Positions 19,288 to 27,852 of a DNA stretch of 33,202 nucleotides are shown piece after piece; the stretch's first letter is position 1, and the number at the start of each line of letters is the position of its first letter. The notes below the pieces were generated by a model, which did no database searches, was not told where the DNA came from, and saw nothing but the letters and a program-made list of their open reading frames with translations. The translations under genes and the position numbers were made by a program. Source of the stretch: Sulfitobacter sp. (GTDB lineage: Bacteria; Pseudomonadota; Alphaproteobacteria; Rhodobacterales; Rhodobacteraceae); assembly GCA_024636445.1 (NCBI GenBank), contig JAGXHE010000182.1:1-33202 (forward strand), in the 5' to 3' direction.

Positions 19288-19998
19288 ATGCGCACAATGA
19301 TGATGGCCAGCGCACTGGCACTGGCGGCAATGACGGGCGGCGCACTGGCGCAACAGGCCAACGTGGCACCGCCGCAGATCGAAGTCACCGGTCAGGGCGA
19401 AGTGGCCGTGGCCCCCGACATGGCAGTGATCAGCCTCGGCGTTATGCACCGTGCCCCGCAGGCGCAGGATGCGGTCCGGGCCGTGAACGAAAAGATGGAT
19501 GCGATCCTGCAGCGTCTGACCGAACAGGGCGTCGATGCCGCTGACGTACAGACCAGCCAGCTGACGGTCGATGCCGATCGCGGCCAGCAAATGGGCGGGA
19601 TCAACGATGGCAACATGGAAGAAAAGCCGCTGCAGTTCATCGCCAACAATCAGGTTACCGTGCGGGTGCGCGATCTGGACGCTTTGGGCACTATTCTGGA
19701 TCTGGTGCTGCAAGACGGTGCCAACCAGATGTCGGGTCTGCGTTTTGACGTGCAGTCGCCCGCCCCACTGGAAGCGCAGGCGCGCGAGCGTGCCGTTCAG
19801 AACGCGGTAAAGCAGGCGCAGCAGCTGGCCGCAGCCGCAGGGGTCGAGTTGGGTCAGGTCCGCCGGATCACCGCTTTCAACAACGGTGGTGGGCCGAAGA
19901 TGATGGAAATGTCGCGCAGCAGCGACGGCGTCCCTGTCGCGTCGGGCGAAGTGACCGTTGAGGCTCAGGTATTGGTGATTTTCGACATCGCCGAATAA
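19288..19998 (+). CDS. SIMPL domain (DUF541) periplasmic protein
   Basis: Signal peptide MRTMMMASALALAAMTGGALAQQ, then IEVTGQGEVAVAPDMAVISLGV...FIANNQVTVRVRDLDALGTILDLVLQDGANQMSGLRFDV. Confidence 0.9.
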   Translation: MRTMMMASALALAAMTGGALAQQANVAPPQIEVTGQGEVAVAPDMAVISLGVMHRAPQAQDAVRAVNEKMDAILQRLTEQGVDAADVQTSQLTVDADRGQQMGGINDGNMEEKPLQFIANNQVTVRVRDLDALGTILDLVLQDGANQMSGLRFDVQSPAPLEAQARERAVQNAVKQAQQLAAAAGVELGQVRRITAFNNGGGPKMMEMSRSSDGVPVASGEVTVEAQVLVIFDIAE

Positions 19999-20052
19999 TC
20001 ATTCCGCTAAAAAGATTGATGCGGGCGGGGATCACCCCCGCCCGTTTCGCGT

Positions 20053-21345
20053 TCAGGCCGTCGCCTTGCTCAGCGCCTGATCCAGATCGGCGATCAGGTC
20101 ATCGGCGTTTTCGGTGCCGATGGACACACGCACGACCTCGGGGGCCGCACCCGCCGCGATCTGCTGGTCCTTGGTCAACTGGCGGTGCGTGGTCGATGCC
20201 GAATGGATGATCAGTGACCGCGTATCGCCCAGGTTCGCCACGTGGCTGAAGATTTCCAGCGCGTTCACCAGCTTGATGCAGGCGTCATAGCCACCCTTGA
20301 CCGCGAAGGTGAACAGACCGCCAGCCCCGCGCGGGCAGATCTTTTCGACCCTTGCGTTATAGGGCGAGGATTTCAGGCCAGCATAGGTGACGTAATCGAC
20401 ACGCGGATCGTTCTCCAGCCATTCGGCGATCTTCATCGCGTTCTCGACGTGGCGGTCCATGCGCAGCGACAGGGTTTCGGTGCCCATCAGCGTATAATGC
20501 GCTGCCTGCGGGTTCATCGTCATGCCCAGATCGCGCAGCCCGATGGCGATGCCGTGAAACGTGTAGGCCAGCGCGCCAAACGTCTCATGGAACTTCAGCC
20601 CGTGATAGGCAGGCTCGGGTGCGCTCAGCGACGGAAACTTGTCCGAGGCCGACCAGTCGAACTTGCCGCTGTCCACGACGCAGCCGCCGGTGACGGTGCC
20701 GTTGCCGGTCAGATATTTGGTGGTCGAATGCACCACCAGCGTCGCACCGTGCTCGATAGGGCGGCACAGGTACGGCGTGGCCGAGGTGTTGTCGACGATC
20801 ATCGGCACGCCAGCCTCATCCGCGATGGCGCTGATCGCGTCCAGATCGGTGATATAGCCGCCGGGGTTCGCGATCGCCTCGCAAAAGACCGCGCGCGTCT
20901 GGTCGTCGCAGGCTGCCTTGACCGCATCAAGATCGTCGAAATCGACGAATTTCGCGTTCCAGCCAAAGCGTTTGATCGTGTGGGTGAACTGGGTGACCGT
21001 GCCGCCATAAAGCCGTGTTGACACGACGACGTTGTTGCCCGGCATCATCAGCGGGAACAGCGCCATGATCTGTGCCGCGTGACCGGACGAGCAGCAAACG
21101 GCACCCACGCCACCCTCAAGCGTCGCGATGCGTTCTTGCAGAACGGCGACGGTGGGGTTGGTCAGCCGCGAATAGATGAAACCCACTTCTTGCAGGTTGA
21201 ACAGCGCCGCTGCGTGATCGGCATCGCGAAACACATAGGCCGTGGTCTGGTAGATCGGTGTCTGCCGCGCGCCCGTGGTGGGATCGGGGCGTGCGCCCGC
21301 GTGAATTTGCAGCGTGTCAAAGCCGTATGATGTTTCATCTGTCAT
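20053..21345 (-). CDS. metY: O-acetylhomoserine aminocarboxypropyltransferase / cysteine synthase family (PLP enzyme)
   Basis: FDTLQIHAGARPDPTTGARQTPIYQTTAYVFRDADHAAALFNLQEVGFIYSRLTNPTVAVLQERIATLEGG; VVHSTTKYLTGNGTVTGG PLP lysine region; GGAGGAGA upstream of ATG 21345. Confidence 0.92.
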   Translation of the reverse strand: MTDETSYGFDTLQIHAGARPDPTTGARQTPIYQTTAYVFRDADHAAALFNLQEVGFIYSRLTNPTVAVLQERIATLEGGVGAVCCSSGHAAQIMALFPLMMPGNNVVVSTRLYGGTVTQFTHTIKRFGWNAKFVDFDDLDAVKAACDDQTRAVFCEAIANPGGYITDLDAISAIADEAGVPMIVDNTSATPYLCRPIEHGATLVVHSTTKYLTGNGTVTGGCVVDSGKFDWSASDKFPSLSAPEPAYHGLKFHETFGALAYTFHGIAIGLRDLGMTMNPQAAHYTLMGTETLSLRMDRHVENAMKIAEWLENDPRVDYVTYAGLKSSPYNARVEKICPRGAGGLFTFAVKGGYDACIKLVNALEIFSHVANLGDTRSLIIHSASTTHRQLTKDQQIAAGAAPEVVRVSIGTENADDLIADLDQALSKATA

Positions 21346-21439
21346 GGCTGTCTCCTCCGAGGTTTCTGCGCACATCGGTACGGGATCGGAGGGAGGCGGG
21401 CAAGCGTGCGCGCGCATCCTCATGCGGGGAAAATCCCGC

Positions 21440-22441
21440 TCAGCGCATCCAGAAGCCTTCGGACTTGATCCGGTTGCGGATCGCCTGTTCGCGGCGGGGC
21501 AGGTTGTCTTGATCAAATAGCGCGCGCACCTTTTCGCCGCGCCCCTGATAGACCATGCGCTTGATCGGGTCGTAATTCTTCAGCACTTTTTTCAGCTTGT
21601 TGGGGGCCGCGACCTCTTCCAGCGTGGCGACCACCCGGTCGGCCTCGCGCGCATAGAGCAGCGGCAGCATCCGGTAATGGCAGCTGACCGTATCGTCCAG
21701 CAGACCCATGGGCAGCGTGTCGCGCCCGCCGCCTAGGCTGTGGATCACCAGCGGCAGGGCAATCTGGTCCAGCCAGGGGTCCATCTCCTGACAGCACAGC
21801 TCGACCGGGGTGTCGTCGCGGATCGCCAGCGCATATTCGCGGAACTTGTCGCCAAAGACACGCGGGCATTTGTAGAAGAAATAACCAGCGTTGAAGTAAA
21901 GATAACGGGCCCAGTATTCATCGGGCTCGGCCAAGTCCATGCTGGACGCGAAATCCAAGGAGAACTTGTCATAAAGCGATTTCCAGATGCCCGCATAGAC
22001 GGGGCCGTAAAGCTCCGGCTTGGGCCACGTGCCGGTGCGCCGCAGCGATGCCGAGGGGCGTTCGAAATCGAACGGCACCGATGTCAGATCGCCGGTGATC
22101 AGCGTATCGGTGTCGAAGAACACAAAAGGCGCACCTTCGGGCAGGGCGCTCAGCATCTCGATCTTGTTGCCATAGGGATAGGCCGCACCGAAATGCGCGC
22201 TGTGAAACGGCACGATCTCGGCGCCCAGCTCTTCCAAAGCTCCGCGCACGTCGGCTTTGAGGCGGGGATCGTTTGGCCACAATGGTCCGGGCTGCGGTTC
22301 GGCCACCATCAGCCGGCCTTTGAAATCGGGGCTATGATGCCGCAAGGAGGCCGCGAACAGGATCGCCTCATAGCCCAGACGACCGGATTGGCCGACGACC
22401 ACGACGTTGTAATCCGGTGTTTTTGCGGGTTTGCGTGCCAT
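21440..22441 (-). CDS. Hypothetical protein, glycosyltransferase-like (GT-A type DxD-like motif)
   Basis: Intact 333-aa ORF; GAPFVFFDTDTLITGDL resembles the nucleotide-sugar DxD region of GT8-like proteins; YLYFNAGYFFYKCPRVFGDKFREY. Confidence 0.6.
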   Translation of the reverse strand: MARKPAKTPDYNVVVVGQSGRLGYEAILFAASLRHHSPDFKGRLMVAEPQPGPLWPNDPRLKADVRGALEELGAEIVPFHSAHFGAAYPYGNKIEMLSALPEGAPFVFFDTDTLITGDLTSVPFDFERPSASLRRTGTWPKPELYGPVYAGIWKSLYDKFSLDFASSMDLAEPDEYWARYLYFNAGYFFYKCPRVFGDKFREYALAIRDDTPVELCCQEMDPWLDQIALPLVIHSLGGGRDTLPMGLLDDTVSCHYRMLPLLYAREADRVVATLEEVAAPNKLKKVLKNYDPIKRMVYQGRGEKVRALFDQDNLPRREQAIRNRIKSEGFWMR

Positions 22442-22606
22442 GCTCGTAACTGCCCCGATCTGATAGGTATTCTTTTACGACGACTATAGACAGGTTGTGT
22501 CAACGTCAAAAGGCGAGATTTGAAAGAGGGTTGGGCAAGTTGGATATTCTTTCGTCACTTGTCGGCGTGGTCGCGAACGGCTTGGGCGCCCCCGGTTCAA
22601 GGTGCC

Positions 22607-25600
22607 TCAGGTGCTGACGTAGCCCGCAACCACCTGCAACAGCTTGAACGCGGTGGTCGCGTCGTTTTCCACCACGGCCAAAAACTCCTCGACGCCGATG
22701 CGCAGGCAAAGCAGATCGGTTTTGGCCTGCATATCAAGCGCGCGCGGCTCGTTGCGGATCAGACCCAGCTCGCCCACCAGCGCGCCTGCGCCCACCGTGG
22801 TGATCAACTGCGCCGCCTTGTCCGCATGGGGCAGCCACAGATCCGCCTGACCCTCGAGGATCATATAGGCTCCATCCGCAGGCGGATCGTTCTTGTGAAA
22901 GACGTATTCGCCAGCCGGGCAGCGATACCAGCGCGCCCCGAAAGCCAGCAGCCGCAACTGTTTGCGCGATACGCCCGAAAACAGATCGGTCGACCCCAGC
23001 GCCTGCACCTTGCGCGCCAGATCGGCGCTGGTGGCACTGTCGTCCTTGGCCGATTGCGGGCCCGCACCGCCGACGATCCGACCGTCCAGCAGTTCCAGCT
23101 GCATGTCGAAGGCATCTGGGTGTTCAAAACTGGCGGCAATAAAAATCAGCGTGGTTTCGGGCAGCAACACGCGCAGGTTGGCAAACATCGCGTCCTGCGT
23201 CGCGGCATCGAAACTGGCCAGAACGTCTTCGAGGATCAGGATATCGGGCCGTTTGATCGCCGCACGGCTGACGGCGGCAGGTTCGGCGTAGAACGCGGGC
23301 AGATTGGCGCCCCCCAATGCAATCGGCACATCCAGGATCAGCCGCATCACCTCGCGGCCCATTCCGCTCAGCTGCATGACCTGCGCCACCTTGGCGCGCA
23401 CCTCGTCGCCCTTGGACCCGGCCCCGTTCGGGATCTTACCGAACAGCGCGTTTTCCAGCACGGTCAGACCGGCCACGATCTTGCCCACGCGGATCGGGGC
23501 AAAAGCCGCCCCCAGGCTGGCCTGCAACGCCTCGGCGTGCAGTCCGCGCATGTCCAGCACGCGCGCCTTGATCTCGTCGGGAAAACCCGCGCCAATCTGG
23601 TCAGAGGTGATCTGGAACGGCACCGTCAGCAGCAGCGCGGTGTCTTCGGTTGTAAGCGCGGTGCCCTCGCGCTGCCGCGACAGGATGGCGACGGCGGCCT
23701 CGTAGGTCTCGGCTTCGAGCGTGAGCTTGCGAAACAGCGGGTGATCGGTGCCGTCGATGCCAAAGATCTGGCGCAACAGGTCGATCACGTCACGGGTCAG
23801 CGCCAGCAGATCGCGGTCCAGCCCCAGCTTGGCCAGCAGTTTTAGAAATTCAGGCTGGCCTGCGATGAATTCTGGCGTCACCGGCTGGCGAGCCGTCGCG
23901 AACAACAGGTTTTCGGCGACGGGCAGGGCGGCGTTATAGGCATCCTCGCGGAAAATATCGGCGTAGCGGATCAGATCGGCCTCTTCCAGCGCTGCAGCCA
24001 CGTCGCCGCGCAGGTCCACCAGACGCTGCGCCAGTTCCGGCTGGCCGGTCGCGTCGATGCGTTGCTCGGTCGCGCGCCGGAACAGGGCGGCGCTGCTGCC
24101 CATGCCGTCGACCAGCGCCAGCCACCAGTCCAGCAGCGCGTCGTCGTCCTGCGTGCCCGACCGCGCAAGGTCCATCCAGGGCGCATCCAGCATGTCGGCA
24201 CTGTTGCCTGCACGCAGGGCTTCGGCCGCGAAATCGGCATCGCTGCCATCGCCGTGGGGCTGATGTTTCAGCGCCATCATGATGTTGTCGCCAAAGCTGC
24301 CCTGAAACATCACCGGACGCGACGTGGCATGGCCGATGCGGGCCGCGATCACGCCCTGATGCAGATCGTTCAACGCATGGTCACCCAGACGCACCCGCCC
24401 GCTGGTCGGCATCGTCTCGCGGGTCAATACCTGCGCCAGCGCGCGGCGGTCCTCGTCGCTGGGCGCCGTGATGGCAATACTGCGGCCCGCGGGCAGGGTG
24501 GCGGTGATATCCTCGAGCACCGCATTGCCATCACCGTCACGCACGGTCACCCCGTCCAGCACCACATCGCCGTCCAGATGCGGCAGGCTGTCGGGCTGGC
24601 CGTAGAACTTATCCTCGTCGATCATGCCTGTCGGCGCGAACCGCTCGGCGATGGTTTCCCAGCGCAGCTGCATGTCCTGCGACTGGTTGTAATAGTCCAG
24701 CAGCTCTTTCCACGGGCTCGACAGGTCTTTGTAGGCCGCCAGGGCGGCCACCAGCGCCCCAAGGCTGACCTGACCTTGGATGACCAGATAGCCACCGATC
24801 GAGAAGAAGAAGAACGGCGTCAGCTGGGTGATGAAGTTATTGAGAAACTTCATGAAGAATTTCTTCTGGTAGATGTCGAAGCGGATCTCGTAGAGCCGCC
24901 CCAGCCGGTCGGTGATCATCGCCATCCGAAACCGCCAGCCGCCGTTGACGCGCAAGGTAGCCGCCCCCGATGCACTCTCTCCGATCTCGGCGGCCAGCGC
25001 GCGCACTTGCACCACGCGTTTCTTGTTCAGCAGGTTGATCTGCTTTTGCAACTTGGGGATCAGCCAAGCCTGCAATGGGATCAGCGCACAGGCGGCAAGT
25101 CCAAAGGTCACGGACTGGGCGAACAGAAAGCCCAGGATCGTCAGCATCTGACCCGCCTGCAACACCGGCTGCGCCATCGCGTCGCCCATCAGCCCGCCCA
25201 TCGGTTCGCTTTCGGATGTGACCATGCTGACCAGCTCGCCCTGCGAGGTCCGCTCGAAATAAGGCTGCGGAAACCGCAGTATACGCGAAATCAGCCCATA
25301 GCGATAGCGCCGCAACAACCGTTCGGCCAGAACGCCCTTCATCGTGTTGATGCGCATCTTGAGCAGCCCGTGCAGGATCACCGCCAGCAAGAACAGCCCG
25401 CACAGGATCAGCAGGAAATGGATCTGCGAAAAGGTCGCACCATAGAACTCAACGGTGTCCGAAGGCGCTGCGATGGCGTCGTTGATGATCCGCTTGGGCA
25501 GTTCCAGCGTCAGATAAAGCATCGGAAACAGCGTCAGCGTGACCAGCAGCAGAATAAATTGATCACGCTTGGAATGCTTGAAGATAAAGCTGAAGATGCT

Positions 25601-25621
25601 GCGTTCTATCGGGCTGTCCAG
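22607..25621 (-). CDS. ABC transporter-like protein (TMD + highly divergent NBD) with C-terminal cyclic nucleotide-binding domain
   Basis: TM region SIFSFIFKHSKRDQFILLLVTLTLFPMLYLTLELPKRIINDAI...; NBD scaffold VVLDGVTVRDGDGNAVLEDITATLPAGRSIAIT...DILILEDVLASFD; C-term FSGVSRKQLRLLAFGARWYRCPAGEYVFHKNDPPADGAYMILEGQADLW...GALVGELGLIRNEPRALDMQAKTDLLCLRI. 5' end uncertain: ORF track starts at 25522, but homologous-looking sequence extends to a CTG at 25621. Confidence 0.82.
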   Translation of the reverse strand: MDSPIERSIFSFIFKHSKRDQFILLLVTLTLFPMLYLTLELPKRIINDAIAAPSDTVEFYGATFSQIHFLLILCGLFLLAVILHGLLKMRINTMKGVLAERLLRRYRYGLISRILRFPQPYFERTSQGELVSMVTSESEPMGGLMGDAMAQPVLQAGQMLTILGFLFAQSVTFGLAACALIPLQAWLIPKLQKQINLLNKKRVVQVRALAAEIGESASGAATLRVNGGWRFRMAMITDRLGRLYEIRFDIYQKKFFMKFLNNFITQLTPFFFFSIGGYLVIQGQVSLGALVAALAAYKDLSSPWKELLDYYNQSQDMQLRWETIAERFAPTGMIDEDKFYGQPDSLPHLDGDVVLDGVTVRDGDGNAVLEDITATLPAGRSIAITAPSDEDRRALAQVLTRETMPTSGRVRLGDHALNDLHQGVIAARIGHATSRPVMFQGSFGDNIMMALKHQPHGDGSDADFAAEALRAGNSADMLDAPWMDLARSGTQDDDALLDWWLALVDGMGSSAALFRRATEQRIDATGQPELAQRLVDLRGDVAAALEEADLIRYADIFREDAYNAALPVAENLLFATARQPVTPEFIAGQPEFLKLLAKLGLDRDLLALTRDVIDLLRQIFGIDGTDHPLFRKLTLEAETYEAAVAILSRQREGTALTTEDTALLLTVPFQITSDQIGAGFPDEIKARVLDMRGLHAEALQASLGAAFAPIRVGKIVAGLTVLENALFGKIPNGAGSKGDEVRAKVAQVMQLSGMGREVMRLILDVPIALGGANLPAFYAEPAAVSRAAIKRPDILILEDVLASFDAATQDAMFANLRVLLPETTLIFIAASFEHPDAFDMQLELLDGRIVGGAGPQSAKDDSATSADLARKVQALGSTDLFSGVSRKQLRLLAFGARWYRCPAGEYVFHKNDPPADGAYMILEGQADLWLPHADKAAQLITTVGAGALVGELGLIRNEPRALDMQAKTDLLCLRIGVEEFLAVVENDATTAFKLLQVVAGYVST

Positions 25622-25822
25622 ACGTGGTCATGGGCGCGGGGCCCGCCGTGGGCCTGCGCGGTACTGGCATCAACCTAGCAAGGCGTGCGCGCGTCCGGCA
25701 ATGCCTATTGCGTAAGGGCTGCGACGATTACGATCTTTGCGCGCGTGAGCGATGGACGAAGCGCAAACAACGCTCTAGGCTTTCTACATCCACAGAAGAA
25801 GTCCACAGGAGAAGACGGCCCT

Positions 25823-26209
25823 TTGACCGCCACCGCGACCACCTTGCTGATCCTGCTTTTTCTGCTTCAGATCAAGCACATGTTTGCCGATTACTTCTGG
25901 CAGACATCCCGGATGCTGTGTGACCGGGGCCGCTATGTGCACATGGGACGCGCGCAGCACGCAGGCCTTCATGCGCTGGGCTCGGCGCTGGCGTTTTTGA
26001 TCGTTGGGGCCCCGGTCCCGCTGGTGCTGGCGATCATATTTGCCGAGTGGGTCGCGCACTACCACATCGACTGGGCCAAGGGGCGCTGGTCCGACCGGAC
26101 CGGCGACACCCCCACAGACGCCGGCTACTGGCGCGCCATGGGCGTCGATCAGGCGCTGCACCAGCTGACCTATCTGGCAATGGTATGGGCCTGGGTCGGC
26201 TACGGCTGA
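25823..26209 (+). CDS. DUF3307 domain-containing membrane protein
   Basis: LLILLFLLQIKHMFADYFWQTSRMLCDRGRYVHMGRAQHAGLHALGSALAFLI; likely TTG start at 25823 with AGGAGAAG upstream. Confidence 0.8.
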   Translation: MTATATTLLILLFLLQIKHMFADYFWQTSRMLCDRGRYVHMGRAQHAGLHALGSALAFLIVGAPVPLVLAIIFAEWVAHYHIDWAKGRWSDRTGDTPTDAGYWRAMGVDQALHQLTYLAMVWAWVGYG

Positions 26210-26262
26210 ACGCCACGCGCGACCCTGCGGGTGCGCTCGTGGCTTGAATTATATAAGAAAAG

Positions 26263-26346
26263 TGGTGGGCGACCCTGGAATCGAACCAGGCGTGCGTCTC
26301 CGCGAGGGAGTTACAGTCCCCTGCCACACCTTGCGGCCTGTCGCCC
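26263..26346 (-). tRNA. tRNA-Tyr (GTA anticodon), CCA encoded
   Basis: Minus strand GGGCGACAGGCCGCAAGGTGTGGCAGGGGACTGTAACTCCCTCGCGGAGACGCACGCCTGGTTCGATTCCAGGGTCGCCCACCA; acceptor GGGCGAC/GTCGCCC, CTGTAA anticodon loop, T-arm GGTTCGATTCC, class II variable arm. Confidence 0.96.
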
Positions 26347-26496
26347 ACTTGGCCCATGCGCATTGCGCTGGGCGTGGGGGCGTGATTACAAGCGGTCCCA
26401 AAGGGCGTCAAGGCAGAATTTGGCCTTTTGCTCAGGTTCAGGCTCGGACGGTGACATTGTCTTCGTGCGGTGCGCATCTAAAGACGAGGTTCGGCG

Positions 26497-27282
26497 ATGA
26501 ATAAAGTGAAAAAACCCAAGTGGGTCGTGGCCAAGGAACAGGCCAAGAAGGTCGAGGCGGCCACCACCGTCTGGCTCTTTGGTCTACATGCGGTGCGCGA
26601 TGCGCTGTTGAACCCCAAGCGGGAAAAACTGCAGCTGATCGTGACACTGAACGCCCACAACAAACTGGCCGAAGCAATTGCCGAAGCCGGGATCGAACCT
26701 GAAATCGTCGATCCGCGAAACTTCAAGGCGCCGCTTGATCCGGGGTCGGTGCACCAGGGCGCCGCGATGGAGGTCAAGCCGCTGGAATGGGGCAGGCTGG
26801 CCGATGTTGCGATCGGTGCCGAAGTGCCGCGGGTGATTCTTCTGGACCGGGTGACCGACCCGCACAACGTCGGCGCGATCCTGCGCTCTGCCGAGGTGCT
26901 GGGCGCATCCGCCGTGATCGGAACGCGCCACCATTCCGCACCCGAAACCGGTGCGCTGGCCAAGACTGCCAGCGGCGCGCTGGAACGCCAGCCCTATCTG
27001 CGCGTGCGCAATCTGGCCGATGCGATCACCGAACTGCAAGGCATGGGCTATCTGGTGCTGGGGCTGGACGGCGACGCCGAACAGACCATCGAAGCCGCCG
27101 TCGCCGGGCGCACAAGCGAGCCTGTGGCGCTGGTTCTGGGGGCCGAGGGCCCCGGACTGCGCGAAAAGACCAAGGAGACCTGCGACGCGCTGGTACGTAT
27201 TGACGCAACCGGCGGTTTTGGCTCGCTCAACGTCTCGAACGCGGCTGCACTGGCCTTATATGCCACGAAGCCACGCGGTTGA
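26497..27282 (+). CDS. rlmB: 23S rRNA 2'-O-methyltransferase, TrmH/SpoU family (RlmB-like)
   Basis: VWLFGLHAVRDALLNPKREKLQLIVT, VILLDRVTDPHNVGAILRSAEVLGASAVI, ALVLGAEGPGLREKTKETCDALVRID...GSLNVSNAAALALY. Confidence 0.94.
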   Translation: MNKVKKPKWVVAKEQAKKVEAATTVWLFGLHAVRDALLNPKREKLQLIVTLNAHNKLAEAIAEAGIEPEIVDPRNFKAPLDPGSVHQGAAMEVKPLEWGRLADVAIGAEVPRVILLDRVTDPHNVGAILRSAEVLGASAVIGTRHHSAPETGALAKTASGALERQPYLRVRNLADAITELQGMGYLVLGLDGDAEQTIEAAVAGRTSEPVALVLGAEGPGLREKTKETCDALVRIDATGGFGSLNVSNAAALALYATKPRG

Positions 27283-27310
27283 GGGCGGGCAGTCAGGGTA
27301 GGGGCATTTC

Positions 27311-27607
27311 ATGGGGTATCCGACCAAGATCGCGACCTGCTGCTATTGCGGGACACGTGCCGCACTGGTCCTCGACCGCACGCGGCACGAGCTGACCTGC
27401 GCGCAATGCGGGGCACCGCTGCACAACCTCAAGATGCTGCGCACGGATCATCACAGAGGTGAGAGCAGTCCGGCAAGGCCGAGAACTGTGGTGAAGCAAA
27501 GGGTTTCGCATCCGGAAAAGCCGCGTAAAATCAAACGCAAGAAATCCTTCAGATTCAAATATCTGATCGAAGAGGTGTTTGATCTGGTCGAGGATATTCT
27601 GGACTAG
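27311..27607 (+). CDS. Small zinc-ribbon-like protein with basic C-terminal segment, function unknown
   Basis: CCYCGTRAALVLDRTRHELTCAQCGAPLHNLK (paired CxxC) then PRTVVKQRVSHPEKPRKIKRKKSFRFKYLIEEVFDLVEDILD. Confidence 0.72.
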   Translation: MGYPTKIATCCYCGTRAALVLDRTRHELTCAQCGAPLHNLKMLRTDHHRGESSPARPRTVVKQRVSHPEKPRKIKRKKSFRFKYLIEEVFDLVEDILD

Positions 27608-27710
27608 GCGGTGTCCAAACAGCTTTTTCGGCGAATTTCGGGCAAATTTTCAGGTTTCGTTCACACTATTGCGAGAGGGTCTTCATAACTCGAAAAATGA
27701 TATTATTCTG

Positions 27711-27810
27711 TGAGTTCAGGCAGCAGGTCTGGAACTCCTGATGCCCAAGCACTGTCCCTCGTTCCATACCTTGCGCCCCGGGCCCCCCAGGCCTCTGGGG
27801 CGCTTTTTTT
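27711..27810 (+). ncRNA. Candidate intergenic small RNA ending in a rho-independent terminator
   Basis: AT-rich promoter-like stretch (TGATATTATTCTG) followed by hairpin GAGTTC(27712-27717)...GAACTC(27732-27737) and a strong terminator; no convincing ORF. Confidence 0.4.
27773..27810 (+). terminator. Rho-independent terminator
   Basis: GCGCCCCGGGCCCCCCAGGCCTCTGGGGCGCTTTTTTT: GCGCCCC/GGGGCGC stem (or inner CCCCAG-GCCT-CTGGGG) followed by seven T. Confidence 0.82.
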
Positions 27811-27852
27811 ATCCCGCGAACAGGTGTAGAAGGCAGCGAACGGGGAGTGGTC

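Noticed and set aside
21346-21440. Possible SAM-responsive riboswitch upstream of metY
   Set aside because: Read the minus-strand leader for SAM-II or SAM/SAH conserved cores and saw none; only a Shine-Dalgarno (GGAGGAGA) is evident.
22500-22606. Short plus-strand reading frame (TTG 22540, LDILSSLVGVVANGLGAPGSRCLRC) in the gap after the ABC-cNMP gene
   Set aside because: Residues look protein-like, but it is about 25 codons with a weak start context; too short to support without conservation data.
24062-25678. 538-aa plus-strand ORF antisense to the ABC-cNMP gene
   Set aside because: Composition (Gln/His/Arg rich) and full overlap with the recognisable ABC protein indicate an antisense artefact.
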